Source: NS-12 sp045403215 (GTDB lineage Bacteria; Nitrospirota; Nitrospiria; Nitrospirales; NS-4). Taken from it: DNA of 37,869 nt. The notes beneath the pieces are model-generated. The model was not told where the DNA came from. It saw only the letters and a program-made list of their open reading frames with translations, and ran no database searches. Location of the stretch: NCBI GenBank assembly GCA_045403215.1, contig JAXIOW010000006.1, positions 1-37,869 of the forward strand. Reading direction: 5' to 3'. The stretch's first letter is position 1. Each line of letters begins with the position of its first letter. Positions 1-8,703 of this stretch are shown piece by piece. Both the position numbers and the translations under genes were made by a program.

Positions 1-677
1 GTCTCATCCGACAGGCCGTGCAACACAACGGCAGACCAGCCCAGCGTCGCGGCGGCGATCCGGACCGTGCCGATCGCGTGCCCCGCGTCGTGCTGGCAGT
101 AGCGGAACGCGCGCTCGCCGTACTTCCATGCCTCCCGCCAGTGAATGGAGGAGAGTCCAACCAGGAAGGCCTGCGGCGGGAACGCGTGCAGCAACTCCAC
201 GAACAATTCGTCGGGGCAGTCCGCGCGTCGCTCCAGCCCGTGCTCCTTGGGCGCGTAGTGGAACAGACCCGGGGTGTCGGTTAAGCCGGTGACCGCACCG
301 ATCAGCAGATAGCCTTCGGTGGGGTGCAGGTTCCCGCTGGAGGGGTTGCTGCGCAGCGCCCAGCGTGCGCCGCCAGCCTGCTTCCAGGCGGACAGGGCGA
401 GCGCGTATTCAAAGAGGCGTGAGAGGGTGCGGATCGTGACAGGTGCGCTCGGCACGACGCCCGGGCGGTGCAGGTGCTCATACGGCGGTGGGAGCGGCTC
501 CTCGTCCGGGCTCAAGATTGGCAGGCGCACTAAGGGCGCGCCCTCGTACCGTCGGAACGGGTTCGGCTGGTTCGCCCAGTCCAGGTAGCCGAGCGCCCGG
601 GCGTAGCGGTTGAAGTGATGCTTGGTCTCCTCGTGGTACCGCATCACCAGTTCGAGTTGCTTGACGATCTCGTCCAT
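1..677 (-). CDS. SagB/ThcOx-type nitroreductase-family dehydrogenase, partial (C-terminus beyond left edge)
   Basis: About 225 N-terminal residues are visible and the reading frame is open to the left edge, so the gene is cut by the window. The motif SSGNLHPTEGY at about residues 108-118 is the FMN-binding signature of SagB/ThcOx nitroreductase-like dehydrogenases. The N-terminal YHEETKHHFNRYA and WANQPNPFRRY blocks are also typical of this group. Family members use FMN to oxidise azolines in peptide natural products, but many stand-alone chromosomal copies have no known substrate. No cyclodehydratase or precursor peptide is visible here. The start at 677 (MDEIVKQ) is chosen; an in-frame ATG at 698 is equally possible, and neither has a good ribosome binding site. 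It is divergent from pyrE. Family call fairly sure; function unknown. Confidence 0.8.
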   Translation of the reverse strand, partial: MDEIVKQLELVMRYHEETKHHFNRYARALGYLDWANQPNPFRRYEGAPLVRLPILSPDEEPLPPPYEHLHRPGVVPSAPVTIRTLSRLFEYALALSAWKQAGGARWALRSNPSSGNLHPTEGYLLIGAVTGLTDTPGLFHYAPKEHGLERRADCPDELFVELLHAFPPQAFLVGLSSIHWREAWKYGERAFRYCQHDAGHAIGTVRIAAATLGWSAVVLHGLSDE

Positions 678-752
678 GATGGTCGTGGAGCTTACCATGA
701 ATCGGGTTTTGCTTGACTCGCTCCGGCAGGTGATGGTACGGACACGCCAGCC

Positions 753-1328
753 ATGGACAAGCTCGACCTCGCCAAGGCCATCCTCGAGACCGGCTCGTTT
801 CACTGGAAGACGGCGCCGCAGTTCACGCTGGCGTCCGGCCGCGTCAGCGAGTACTACGTCAACTGCAAGCATCTGCTCTCGCACCCGCAGTACCGGCGGA
901 TCCTCGCCAAGCTGATCGCCGACCATCTCAAGGGCTGGGATGTCCAGGCTGTGGGCGGGATGGAGATCGGCGCGATCCCGATCGCCACCGCGGTGTCCGA
1001 CTATGTGTACGACCGCACGGGCCACGAGCTGCGGACCTTTGTGGTCCGCAAGAAGCCCAAGGACCACGGGATGAAGCACACGGTGGAAGGCGCCTTCCAG
1101 CCGGGGGACCGTGTGCTGGTCGTGGACGACGTGCTCACCACCGGCCAGGCGACGATCGACGCCATCACGCAGGCGCGCGCCGCCGGCCTCGACGTGCGCC
1201 ACGCGCTCGTGCTCGTGGACCGGCAGGAGGACGGCGGCCGCCAGCGCGTGGAGGCCCTCGGCGTCCTCCTCACCAGCCTGCTCACCCTCCAGGACCTCAA
1301 AGCCCTCAAGGGCAAACCCGATCCGTAA
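753..1328 (+). CDS. pyrE: Orotate phosphoribosyltransferase
   Basis: Converts orotate and PRPP to orotidine 5'-monophosphate in cytosolic pyrimidine synthesis. The 191-residue protein has the usual length for the bacterial enzyme. The PRPP-binding motif VLVVDDVLTTGQAT lies at about residues 121-134, and the N-terminal half has the conserved FTLASGRVSEYYVNCK block. The start ATG at 753 is 20 bases downstream of an AGGTGATGG purine stretch, rather far for a ribosome binding site, but no better in-frame start exists. A TTGACT hexamer at 713-718 could be a -35 box but lacks a convincing -10. pyrF, the next enzyme of the pathway, is 4.5 kb downstream on the same strand but separated by unrelated genes. 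Confidence 0.95.
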   Translation: MDKLDLAKAILETGSFHWKTAPQFTLASGRVSEYYVNCKHLLSHPQYRRILAKLIADHLKGWDVQAVGGMEIGAIPIATAVSDYVYDRTGHELRTFVVRKKPKDHGMKHTVEGAFQPGDRVLVVDDVLTTGQATIDAITQARAAGLDVRHALVLVDRQEDGGRQRVEALGVLLTSLLTLQDLKALKGKPDP

Positions 1329-1393
1329 CGCCTATCCCAGTTTCTTGCCCGCTCTTCGCCGGTGTGTTAGATTCGCTGCGGATATTCTCAAAT

Positions 1394-4000
1394 ATGGAGC
1401 GCACGTATAATCCCCAGCAGATTGAGGCGAAATGGCAGCGGGTGTGGGCTGAGCAGCAGACCTTCCGCGTGACCGAAGATTCCTCCCGTCCCAAATTCTA
1501 CTGCCTGGAGATGTTTCCCTATCCCTCCGGCCGCATTCACATGGGCCATGTCCGCAACTACGCCATCGGGGACGTGCTGGCCCGGTTCAAGACCATGCGG
1601 GGCTACAACGTGCTGCACCCGATGGGCTGGGACGCCTTCGGCCTGCCGGCGGAGAACGCGGCGATCGAGCAGGGCGTGCATCCCGCGCAGTGGACCACCG
1701 AGAACATCCGCTACATGCGGAACCAGTTGGAGCGCCTGGGCCTCTCCTATGACTGGAGCCGCGAAGTCACCACGAGCGAGCCGGACTACTACAAGTGGAA
1801 CCAGTGGCTGTTCCTCAAGTTCTTCGAGAAGGGTCTCGCGTACAAGAAGCGCTCCGCGGTGAACTGGTGCCCGAGCTGCGAGACCGTGCTGGCCAACGAG
1901 CAGGTGGAGGAAGGCCGCTGCTGGCGGTGCGAGAGCGTGGTGGTCCAGAAGGAGCTGGAGCAGTGGTTCTTCCGGATCACGGCCTACGCCGAGGAACTGC
2001 TGACCGGCTGCGACCGGCTCCCCGCCTGGCCGGCGCGCGTGCTGACCATGCAGCGGCACTGGATCGGCAGGAGCGTCGGCGTGGAGGTGGACTTTCCACT
2101 CGCCGAGCCGCTGCCCGATCTGCCGGCGATCCGGATCTTCACCACCCGCCAGGACACGATCTTCGGCGCGACCTTCATGAGCCTCGCGCCCGAGTCGCCG
2201 CTGGTCGAGCGGCTGATAGAAGGTCGCCCGGAGGCTAAGGCCGTGCGGAAGTTCGTCGTGCGGGTCTCCCGGCAGGACAAGGCGCTCCGGACCGCCGCCG
2301 ACCGGGAGAAGGAGGGCGTGTTCACCGGCGCCTGCGCCGTGAACCCCTTCACGCTGGAGCCGATTCCGATCTGGGTGGCGAACTTCGTCCTGTACGAGTA
2401 CGGAACCGGCGCGATCATGGCGGTGCCGGCGCACGACCAGCGCGACTTCGAGTTCGCGACGAAGTACGGCATCCCGGTCCGGCTGGTCATTCAGAACCCG
2501 GAGGGCACGCTCCGCGAGCCGTTGGCGGCGGCCTATGTGGAGCAGGCGGGCACGCTGGTCAACTGCGACCGGTTCTCGGGCCTCGCGGTGCCCGAAGGGA
2601 AGGAGCGCATCGCCGACTTCCTCGAGACCAGTGGCATGGGCGCCCGCATGATCAATTACCGGCTCCGCGACTGGGGCATCTCGCGCCAGCGCTACTGGGG
2701 CACGCCGATCCCGATCATCTACTGCCAGCAGTGTGGCACGGTGCCGGTCCCGGAAGCCGACCTGCCGGTGATGCTCCCCAAGGACGTGCCGTTCACCGGC
2801 AAGGGCGCCTCGCCGCTGGCCCAAGCGGAAGCATTCGTGAAGACCCAATGTCCGAAGTGCAAAGGCCCAGCCCGGCGCGAGACAGACACGATGGACACCT
2901 TCGTGGACTCGTCCTGGTACTTCCTCCGGTTCTGCTCGCCCCACGAAACGACGCGACCGGTGGATCCCGCGAAGGCAGATCGGTGGATGGCAGTGGACCA
3001 GTACATCGGCGGGATTGAGCATGCGGTCCTGCATCTGCTTTACGCCCGTTTCTTCACCAAGGCCGTGCGCGATCTGGAACTGGTGAAGGTGGACGAGCCG
3101 TTTACGAGCCTCCTGACGCAAGGCATGGTCTGCAAGGAGACATACCGCTGCGAAGAGCACGGCTGGCTGCTGCCGACGGAAGTCCACAAGGAGGGGTGGC
3201 GGTGCAGCCGGTGCGGCAAGCCGGTGGAGAGGGGCCGTGTCGAGAAGATGTCCAAGTCGAAGAAGAACATCGTGGACCCCGAGCATCTGATCGCCACGTA
3301 CGGCGCGGACACGGCGCGCCTCTTCTCCCTCTTTGCCGCGCCGCCGGAAAAGGACCTCGAGTGGAGCGACGAGGGCGTGGAAGGCGCCTATCGCTTCCTG
3401 GGCCGCGTCTGGCGGCTCGTTCACGAGTTGGCCCCAATGATCAGCCAGCCAGACTCGAAGGGGGCAGCGCCCGCGGCTTCCAAGCGGGCACAGGACCTCC
3501 GGCGTCTCACGCACCGGACGATCAAGAAGGTGACGGATGACATCGAGCGTGAGTTTCAGTTCAACACAGCAATTGCCGCCCTGATGGAGTTCGTGAACGG
3601 CTTGTACAAGTTTGCGGCCGAAGCCAAAGGCGCGGCCCAGCCGGGCCAGGTGGCCGCGCTGGGGGAGGCGGTCGACGCCTTGCTGCTGCTGGTCACGCCA
3701 TTCGCGCCCCACATCGCGGAAGAGCTCTGGGCGGCGACCGGCCACGCGAAAAGTCTCGCGTGGCAACACTGGCCCACGTACGATGAAGCGTTCATCAAAG
3801 CCGAGGTCCTCACGATTCCGGTACAGGTGAACGGTAAGCTCCGCAGCAAGGTGACCGTCCCCGCCGACTGGGGCGAGGGACAGATCGTCGATACCGCCAA
3901 GGCCGATGCGAAGGTCGGAGAGTGGATCAAGGGCAAGACGATCAAGAACGTCGTGTATGTCGAGAAGCGGCTCGTGAACATCGTGGTGGGGGACGCGTGA
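1394..4000 (+). CDS. leuS: Leucyl-tRNA synthetase
   Basis: Class I aminoacyl-tRNA synthetase that charges tRNA-Leu in the cytosol. The protein is 868 residues, normal for bacterial LeuRS. The HIGH-type motif is HMGH at residues 49-52 and the KMSKS loop is at 618-622. A CPSC...CWRC zinc module begins near residue 159, and further Cys pairs (YCQQC, CPKC, CEEH/CSRC) sit in the catalytic and leucine-specific regions. The editing domain lies between, with the TRQDTIFGATF block near residue 255. An in-frame GTG at 1364 would add ten residues, but MERTYNPQQIEAKW at 1394 is the typical family N-terminus. The stop codon overlaps the GTG start of lptE, so the genes are translationally coupled. Confidence 0.97.
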   Translation: MERTYNPQQIEAKWQRVWAEQQTFRVTEDSSRPKFYCLEMFPYPSGRIHMGHVRNYAIGDVLARFKTMRGYNVLHPMGWDAFGLPAENAAIEQGVHPAQWTTENIRYMRNQLERLGLSYDWSREVTTSEPDYYKWNQWLFLKFFEKGLAYKKRSAVNWCPSCETVLANEQVEEGRCWRCESVVVQKELEQWFFRITAYAEELLTGCDRLPAWPARVLTMQRHWIGRSVGVEVDFPLAEPLPDLPAIRIFTTRQDTIFGATFMSLAPESPLVERLIEGRPEAKAVRKFVVRVSRQDKALRTAADREKEGVFTGACAVNPFTLEPIPIWVANFVLYEYGTGAIMAVPAHDQRDFEFATKYGIPVRLVIQNPEGTLREPLAAAYVEQAGTLVNCDRFSGLAVPEGKERIADFLETSGMGARMINYRLRDWGISRQRYWGTPIPIIYCQQCGTVPVPEADLPVMLPKDVPFTGKGASPLAQAEAFVKTQCPKCKGPARRETDTMDTFVDSSWYFLRFCSPHETTRPVDPAKADRWMAVDQYIGGIEHAVLHLLYARFFTKAVRDLELVKVDEPFTSLLTQGMVCKETYRCEEHGWLLPTEVHKEGWRCSRCGKPVERGRVEKMSKSKKNIVDPEHLIATYGADTARLFSLFAAPPEKDLEWSDEGVEGAYRFLGRVWRLVHELAPMISQPDSKGAAPAASKRAQDLRRLTHRTIKKVTDDIEREFQFNTAIAALMEFVNGLYKFAAEAKGAAQPGQVAALGEAVDALLLLVTPFAPHIAEELWAATGHAKSLAWQHWPTYDEAFIKAEVLTIPVQVNGKLRSKVTVPADWGEGQIVDTAKADAKVGEWIKGKTIKNVVYVEKRLVNIVVGDA

Positions 4001-4521
4001 TCCGCAACGCGAAGCGCTTGGTGCTCGCCCTCGCCGTCGTCCTGGTTGTGACCGGCTGCGGGTACGAGTTTGGCACGACCGTCAAGCCCGGCGCCGCGCG
4101 GGGCCTGCACCTGGCGGTGCCGGTCTTTCACAACGACACCTTCGAGCCGATCCTGGATAAGCGTGTGACGGAGTTCGTCCGCCGGCAGTTCCTGCAGGCC
4201 GATGGCCTGACCCTGGTCAATGACGTCGGCGCCGCACCGTTCGTGCTCAAGGGGCGCATCCGGAGCTACGGGCTCCAGACCCTCTCGTTCCGGCAAGGGT
4301 TCGTCAACGAGCAGCGCGTCAATCTCGCCGTGGAGGTGACTTTCGTGGAGGCGGCCGGCCGCAAAGAGCTCTGGCGGGAGACCTACACGACATCGGCCGA
4401 ATTCTTCCAGACCACGGAGCTCGCCACGAACCGCGCGAGGCAGGACCGGGCGACCGAAGAGGCCTGCCAGGCGATGGCGGAGCACATCGTGTCGCGGGTC
4501 CTGGAGACCTACCAGAGATGA
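3997..4521 (+). CDS. lptE: LPS-assembly lipoprotein LptE
   Basis: LptE plugs the outer-membrane protein LptD and helps insert lipopolysaccharide in the outer leaflet. The 174-residue protein begins with basic residues and a hydrophobic stretch ending in the lipobox VTGC (Cys at about residue 20), immediately followed by the GYEFG segment common to the family. The mature part has the expected alternating beta pattern (LAVPVFHNDTFEP, LVNDVGAAPFVLKGRI). The start is GTG at 3997, overlapping the TGA of leuS, with a GGTGGGGGA purine run just upstream. Longer in-frame starts within leuS would lack a signal peptide. The leuS-lptE-holA order is common in Gram-negative bacteria and supports the assignment; sequence identity to LptE is always low. 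Confidence 0.82.
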   Translation: MIRNAKRLVLALAVVLVVTGCGYEFGTTVKPGAARGLHLAVPVFHNDTFEPILDKRVTEFVRRQFLQADGLTLVNDVGAAPFVLKGRIRSYGLQTLSFRQGFVNEQRVNLAVEVTFVEAAGRKELWRETYTTSAEFFQTTELATNRARQDRATEEACQAMAEHIVSRVLETYQR

Positions 4522-5585
4522 AATCCAAGCGCGAAGGCATCGGCCTCCACGAGCTGAAGCGACAGCTGGCTACGGGAGCCATCGCTTCCGTTTATTTCGT
4601 CGTCGGGGAAGAAGCCGTCCTCCGGGACGACGCAATGGCGGCGATCCGGGCCACGGTCCTCGGGTCCGATGACGCCAACATCGGGGTGTTCAACTCCGAT
4701 GCGGTGTACGGGGATGAGACCGACGCGGCGGAGATCCTGACCCTCTGCGCGAACCTCCCCATGTTTGCCACGCGTCGCCTGGTGGTGGTCAAGGAAGTCG
4801 GCGCCCTCAGTACCCGCGAGTCCGAGCGGTTGCTGCCCTACCTGAACTCGCCGGTGGAGACCACCTGCCTGGTGCTGACCGGTGGGAAAGTGGACGGCCG
4901 CGTGAAATTTTTCCAGGCGCTCAAGCAGGCGGCCGTGATCGTGGACTGCGCGCCGCTCGATGCGCGGGCGCTGCCGGCCTGGGTGCAGGACCGGGCCGGC
5001 GCGCTGGGGCTCCGTCTCGACGAGGCGGCGCGGGTCTTGCTGATCGAGGCCAGCGGCGGCGACCTCGGCGTGTTGTGCCGTGAGATGGAGAAGCTGGCCG
5101 CCTACGTGGCGCCCAACCCGCGCGTGACGGCGGCGGATGTCGAGGCCGTGCGCGGAGCGGACGCCGGAGGCACGGTCTGGGACTTCCTCGACGCGCTGGG
5201 CCGCAAGGATGAGGCCGGCGCGCTCCGGGCCCTGGCGCAGGTGCTCACGGCGGGCGAGCCGCCGCTGCGTCTCCTCGGGTTGCTGGCGTCGCACTGGCGG
5301 CAGATCTGGAAGGCGCGCGAGCAACTTGCCCGCCGTGTGCCCGAGATGGGACTGGCGCGTGCCCTGGGCATTCCCCCGTTCCGTGTCCGCGGCCTGGTCG
5401 AACAGGCGCGCGCCTATTCGGAGGGCGAGCTGGGACGGTGCTTCAACCGGTTCCGGGAGGCTGATTCGCGCCTGAAGGGCGGCGGAGGGAAGAGCGAGAA
5501 ACGCGTGCTGGAGTCGCTGGTCCTGGCGTTCTGCCGGGGCGCCGGGCGTGCTACGCCGTCACGCCCTTTCGCATCTGCGCGGTGA
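4518..5585 (+). CDS. holA: DNA polymerase III delta subunit
   Basis: Clamp-loader subunit that opens the beta sliding clamp during replication. The 355-residue length and the block order (N-terminal YFVVGEEAVLRDDAMAAIR, central LIEASGGDLGVLCREMEKL, then VWDFLDALGRKDEAGALRAL and C-terminal LGLLASHWRQIWKAREQL) match the HolA family. The ATG at 4518 overlaps the TGA of lptE (ATGA), so translation is coupled. The last 35 bases overlap the 3' end of rpsT on the opposite strand, and the short tail after FCRGAG is unlike the rest of the protein. holA next to rpsT is a frequent arrangement. Confidence 0.92.
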   Translation: MKSKREGIGLHELKRQLATGAIASVYFVVGEEAVLRDDAMAAIRATVLGSDDANIGVFNSDAVYGDETDAAEILTLCANLPMFATRRLVVVKEVGALSTRESERLLPYLNSPVETTCLVLTGGKVDGRVKFFQALKQAAVIVDCAPLDARALPAWVQDRAGALGLRLDEAARVLLIEASGGDLGVLCREMEKLAAYVAPNPRVTAADVEAVRGADAGGTVWDFLDALGRKDEAGALRALAQVLTAGEPPLRLLGLLASHWRQIWKAREQLARRVPEMGLARALGIPPFRVRGLVEQARAYSEGELGRCFNRFREADSRLKGGGGKSEKRVLESLVLAFCRGAGRATPSRPFASAR

Positions 5586-5823
5586 GACGGGACAGTTTGC
5601 GGGAGGCGGCGTTGCGATGGATGACGCCCTTGGACGCGGCGCGCTGCAAGGCCCGCGAGGCTTCGCGGAGCAGTGCCGTCGCGTGGTCGGCCTGTTTCTG
5701 CTGGACAGCGGCCTGCAGCTTCTTGATCACGCCCTTGACGCCGGACAGCACCGCACGGTTCCGGGCCCGCCGTTTCAGGGCCTGGCGGGCGGCCTTCAGG
5801 ACATTCTTATGGACAACCGGCAT
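5551..5823 (-). CDS. rpsT: 30S ribosomal protein S20
   Basis: A basic helical protein of the small subunit that binds 16S rRNA. At 90 residues it has the normal size. It shows the family pattern of Arg/Lys-rich helices (KRRARNRAVLSGVKGVIKKL) and the conserved C-terminal AASKGVIHRNAASRKLSRL. A clear ribosome binding site (GAGGGGAG on the minus strand, 7 bases before ATG at 5823) supports the start. It is convergent with holA and overlaps it by 35 bp, so the ends of both genes constrain one another and their transcripts share antisense 3' ends. Confidence 0.95.
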   Translation of the reverse strand: MPVVHKNVLKAARQALKRRARNRAVLSGVKGVIKKLQAAVQQKQADHATALLREASRALQRAASKGVIHRNAASRKLSRLTAQMRKGVTA

Positions 5824-5896
5824 GACAACGCTCCCCTCTTGGTGAGACAGGGCATGAGTGCTACCACGGCGTTTGCTCCGAAGTCAAGGAACGCTC

Positions 5897-6607
5897 ATGG
5901 CGATTGAGCCTCGCGAGCGGTTGATCCTCGCGCTGGACGTTCCGTCGGCCGATGAGGCCAAGCGCCTGCTCGGCCGCGTGAGGGACTCGGTGGCGTTCGT
6001 GAAGATCGGCCTGGAGCTCTTCATGGCGGCCGGGCCCGACATCGTGCGCTGGGCCCTCGCGCAACGCAAGCGGGTCTTCCTCGACCTCAAACTGCTCGAC
6101 ATTGGAGAAACGGTGAAGCGAGCCACAGCAGCGGCCGCCGAGCTCGGCGTGACGTTTCTCACCGTCCACGCCACCGGCCAGACCGTACGGGCTGCCGTCG
6201 AGGGCCGCGGCCGGAGCGCCATGAAGATCCTGGCCGTGACGGTGCTGACGAGCTTTGATGAAGCGGACCTGCTGGAGATGGGCATCGTGGAATCCGTCCA
6301 TGACACAGTCCAGAAGAGGGCGCGCTTGGCTATCTCGTTGGGCGCCGACGGCGTCGTGGCCCCCGGCGTCGAGGCGGCGATGATCCGGAGGGAACTGGGC
6401 AAAGATCCGATCGTCGTGATCCCCGGGATCCGCCCCGCCGGCGCCTCGCATGGCGACCAGGTCCACGTCACGACGCCGGCCGATGCCATCGCCGCCGGCG
6501 GAGACTACCTCGTCGTTGGGCGGCCCATTCGCGATGCCGCAGACCCGGCTGAAGCCGCCCGGGCCATTCAGTCTGAAATCGAAGTCGCCTTGGCGCACAG
6601 AGGGTAG
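5897..6607 (+). CDS. pyrF: Orotidine 5'-phosphate decarboxylase
   Basis: Decarboxylates OMP to UMP, the last step of de novo UMP synthesis. The 236-residue TIM barrel has the catalytic Asp-x-Lys-x-x-x-Asp array in FLDLKLLDIGETV, the N-terminal LILALDVPSADEA strand with the first Asp, and the phosphate-binding end IPGIRPAG...VVGRPI. ATG at 5897 is preceded by AAGGA six bases upstream. Upstream in-frame codons would add a non-conserved leader. It is divergent from rpsT and lies just before tRNA-His. Confidence 0.95.
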   Translation: MAIEPRERLILALDVPSADEAKRLLGRVRDSVAFVKIGLELFMAAGPDIVRWALAQRKRVFLDLKLLDIGETVKRATAAAAELGVTFLTVHATGQTVRAAVEGRGRSAMKILAVTVLTSFDEADLLEMGIVESVHDTVQKRARLAISLGADGVVAPGVEAAMIRRELGKDPIVVIPGIRPAGASHGDQVHVTTPADAIAAGGDYLVVGRPIRDAADPAEAARAIQSEIEVALAHRG

Positions 6608-6682
6608 GTTGCGGGGCGCCCATCGCGTTTGCTAGGATTCACCAGTTTCCCACGTTCATCGGCAACGACTCTCCTCTTGGTG

Positions 6683-6759
6683 GTGGGTATAGCTCAGCTG
6701 GTTAGAGCGCCGGATTGTGGATCCGGAGGTCGGGGGTTCGAAACCCCTTACCCACCCCA
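6683..6759 (+). tRNA. tRNA-His (GTG anticodon)
   Basis: A complete cloverleaf can be drawn. The acceptor arm GTGGGTA (6683-6689) pairs with TACCCAC (6749-6755), the D-arm contains AGCTCAGCTGGTTAGAGC, and the anticodon loop TTGTGGA carries GTG. The T-arm is GGGGGTTCGAAACCCC and CCA is encoded at 6757-6759. A G at 6682 facing discriminator C at 6756 fits the extra G-1:C73 pair that is the identity element of tRNA-His. Confidence 0.96.
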
Positions 6760-6767
6760 TTCAGCTG

Positions 6768-8399
6768 TCAGCGCGCGCTTGCCTGCGTGACGTACTCTCG
6801 GGCCTCCCGCAGCTCCGGCAAGTCAGGGTCGGCCTGCGCCCAGACCTCTAACAGAGTCGAATAGGCGGTCACCGCGCCTGGCCGATCACTGCTCTGCGCC
6901 GCGGCGCGGGCTGCCCCGAGCAGGGACCGGGCGCGCTTGGGGTGCCGCGCGAGGGACGTCGCGAATTGCTGGGCCGCCTCCTTGGGTTGCCGTGCGCGCA
7001 GGAGAATCTCGCCGAACAGCTCGTGCGAGGGCTTGATCATCTCGGGGGGCCCGGAGGGCGGCGGCAGCTGTTCCTCCAGGTCCACCGCGTTCTTCATCAA
7101 CGCGAAGGCCTTCTCATACGCGCCCTTCGACGCACGGGCGACGGCCGCCACCTGCAACTCGCGGACCTCGTACGGCTTCGCGCGACGCGACTGGTCCGTG
7201 TCCTTGGCCTCCTTGCGGAGGGTCTGTAGATCAGCAAGAAGCGTGTCGGTCTCGGACATCCCTTTCTGGGCCGCGGCCAAGCCGCGAGCGTACAGGGGGA
7301 GGGCTCGGGCTTTCCCGTCGTCCTTCGACCTGGACGTATCAAAAAGCCGCGCCGTTTCCCACCGCTCCGTTTCCACGACATAGGTCGCGACCATCTCATC
7401 GAAGTAGCGCCCCACTTCGCCTTTATGACCGAAGGGCTTCCCCTGCGAGTCATGGCCGCTCGCTTCCGCCATGTCCTTTTGCTTGAGCGCGAGCAGATCT
7501 TCGGCCTTTTTGTAGCGGCCTTGCTGCAGGTACACGTACTGGAGCCAATACAGGCTGTGGTAATCTCGATGGCTGAGAGGCAGGCCCTGGCGTTTCACCC
7601 AGGCCACGGAGGCCGCCCACCCGGCTTCGTTCGACGATGCCGCCTCCGGCCACATCCCTAGCTGGAGGAAGATGTGCGCGGGCATGTGCAGGGCGTGGTG
7701 GGATTCGGGTGCGATCTTGGCATACTGCCGCGCGGCCGGTAATGCCAGGATCGCGTGGTCCGGGTCGTCGAACGCGTGAATGGCATAGTGCGCGGCGCAG
7801 GGATGATCGGGGTTCTTGTTGAATACGTCGAGCGTGATCGCGCCCGCCTGGATCCTGGTGTGTATCCGGCTGTCCGACTGGCTAGCGACGGCCAGCAGCG
7901 AGAGCGCGTAGAAGCACGCCGCTTCCAGGTCCTCGGGATAGTCACGGTAGATCTTCACCATGGCGGCGGAGTAGGCCTTGTCCCGGGCCGCCTTGTCGCC
8001 TTCGCCGTACAGAATTTTCACCGAGTCCAGGTACGCACGCTCCCTCGGCGTCAGCTTGGCGCTGTCCTTGATCTTGGCGATCACCAGTCGGGCGGCCTCC
8101 GTGTCCTGCTCCTTCCAGATCGGATGGTTGTACGCCATGGCCTCGCCCCAGTAGCCCATCATGAAGTCCGGGTCGGTTTTCGTGGCGGCGCGGAACGCCT
8201 CCAACGCTTCCTCGTACCAGAACGAATGCAGAGCGGCGACGCCCCGGAGGAAGTGGCTTTGCGCATGGTCCGAGCCGGAGGTGGGGAACTCGACCTTGCC
8301 CAGTTGGGACTCTTGGATACCGGCGCCCGCGCCGTACGCCATGGGGGCGACCGCGATCAGCAGGAGGCATGCAATGAGGCTGGAAATCCTGCGCTGCAT
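6768..8399 (-). CDS. Exported tetratricopeptide-repeat protein
   Basis: A 543-residue protein with a signal peptide (MQRRISSLIACLLLIAVAPMAYGAGA). It then has TPR-type helical pairs: FWYEEALEAFRAATKTDPDF near residue 60, further helices around HIFLQLGMWPEAA and GRYKKAEDLL, and a C-terminal pair at ARQPKEAAQQFATSLARHPKRARSLLGAARAA. No catalytic motif is seen. An ATG at 8516 in the same frame would add 39 arginine-rich residues before the signal sequence, so the start at 8399 is preferred; there is no strong ribosome binding site. The gene ends nine bases from tRNA-His and is divergent from the small operon at 8515. Probably a periplasmic scaffold; the specific role is unknown. Confidence 0.8.
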   Translation of the reverse strand: MQRRISSLIACLLLIAVAPMAYGAGAGIQESQLGKVEFPTSGSDHAQSHFLRGVAALHSFWYEEALEAFRAATKTDPDFMMGYWGEAMAYNHPIWKEQDTEAARLVIAKIKDSAKLTPRERAYLDSVKILYGEGDKAARDKAYSAAMVKIYRDYPEDLEAACFYALSLLAVASQSDSRIHTRIQAGAITLDVFNKNPDHPCAAHYAIHAFDDPDHAILALPAARQYAKIAPESHHALHMPAHIFLQLGMWPEAASSNEAGWAASVAWVKRQGLPLSHRDYHSLYWLQYVYLQQGRYKKAEDLLALKQKDMAEASGHDSQGKPFGHKGEVGRYFDEMVATYVVETERWETARLFDTSRSKDDGKARALPLYARGLAAAQKGMSETDTLLADLQTLRKEAKDTDQSRRAKPYEVRELQVAAVARASKGAYEKAFALMKNAVDLEEQLPPPSGPPEMIKPSHELFGEILLRARQPKEAAQQFATSLARHPKRARSLLGAARAAAQSSDRPGAVTAYSTLLEVWAQADPDLPELREAREYVTQASAR

Positions 8400-8514
8400 G
8401 AACTCAGAGATAACACAGGCGCGGGATGAACGGCAACGCAACCGGCTGGATGCGGCGCGCCGCTCAGTGCTAGGATGGCGCATCCTGCGGCAACAGGCCT
8501 GAACGGCTAGACAC

Positions 8515-8703
8515 ATGACGAGCGATGACGCGAGAGAGCGGATTCAATCGGCAATCATACAGTTCGGCGACCAGGCTGCGCCCATGATTGATCTCGTGAT
8601 CGGGGAAGTTCGATCGGCGCTCGGACATGAGACCGCCAATGCGCTCATCGACGAGTTCGACCTGGAGCTGCGCTACGGCGTCGCGCCAACAGAGTTCGAG
8701 TAG
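8515..8703 (+). CDS. Small acidic conserved protein of unknown function
   Basis: A 62-residue, mostly helical acidic protein (DDARERIQSAIIQFGDQ...VRSALGHETANALIDEFDLELRYG). I recognise no domain. It is probably real because its TAG stop overlaps the GTG start of the HTH/Zn-ribbon gene downstream and the two genes then run into purE with the same orientation. Cytosolic location is likely, as no signal or membrane segment is present. A role as a partner of the adjacent regulator is possible but only inferred from the overlap. Confidence 0.6.
   Translation: MTSDDARERIQSAIIQFGDQAAPMIDLVIGEVRSALGHETANALIDEFDLELRYGVAPTEFE

Noticed and set aside
1364..1393. GTG start giving LeuRS ten extra residues
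   Set aside because: The usual LeuRS N-terminus begins at ATG 1394, and no ribosome binding site favours 1364.
1388..3769. Very long open frame on the minus strand opposite leuS
   Set aside because: Arg/His/Leu-rich with no domain; it is the mirror of a GC-rich coding gene with clear LeuRS motifs.
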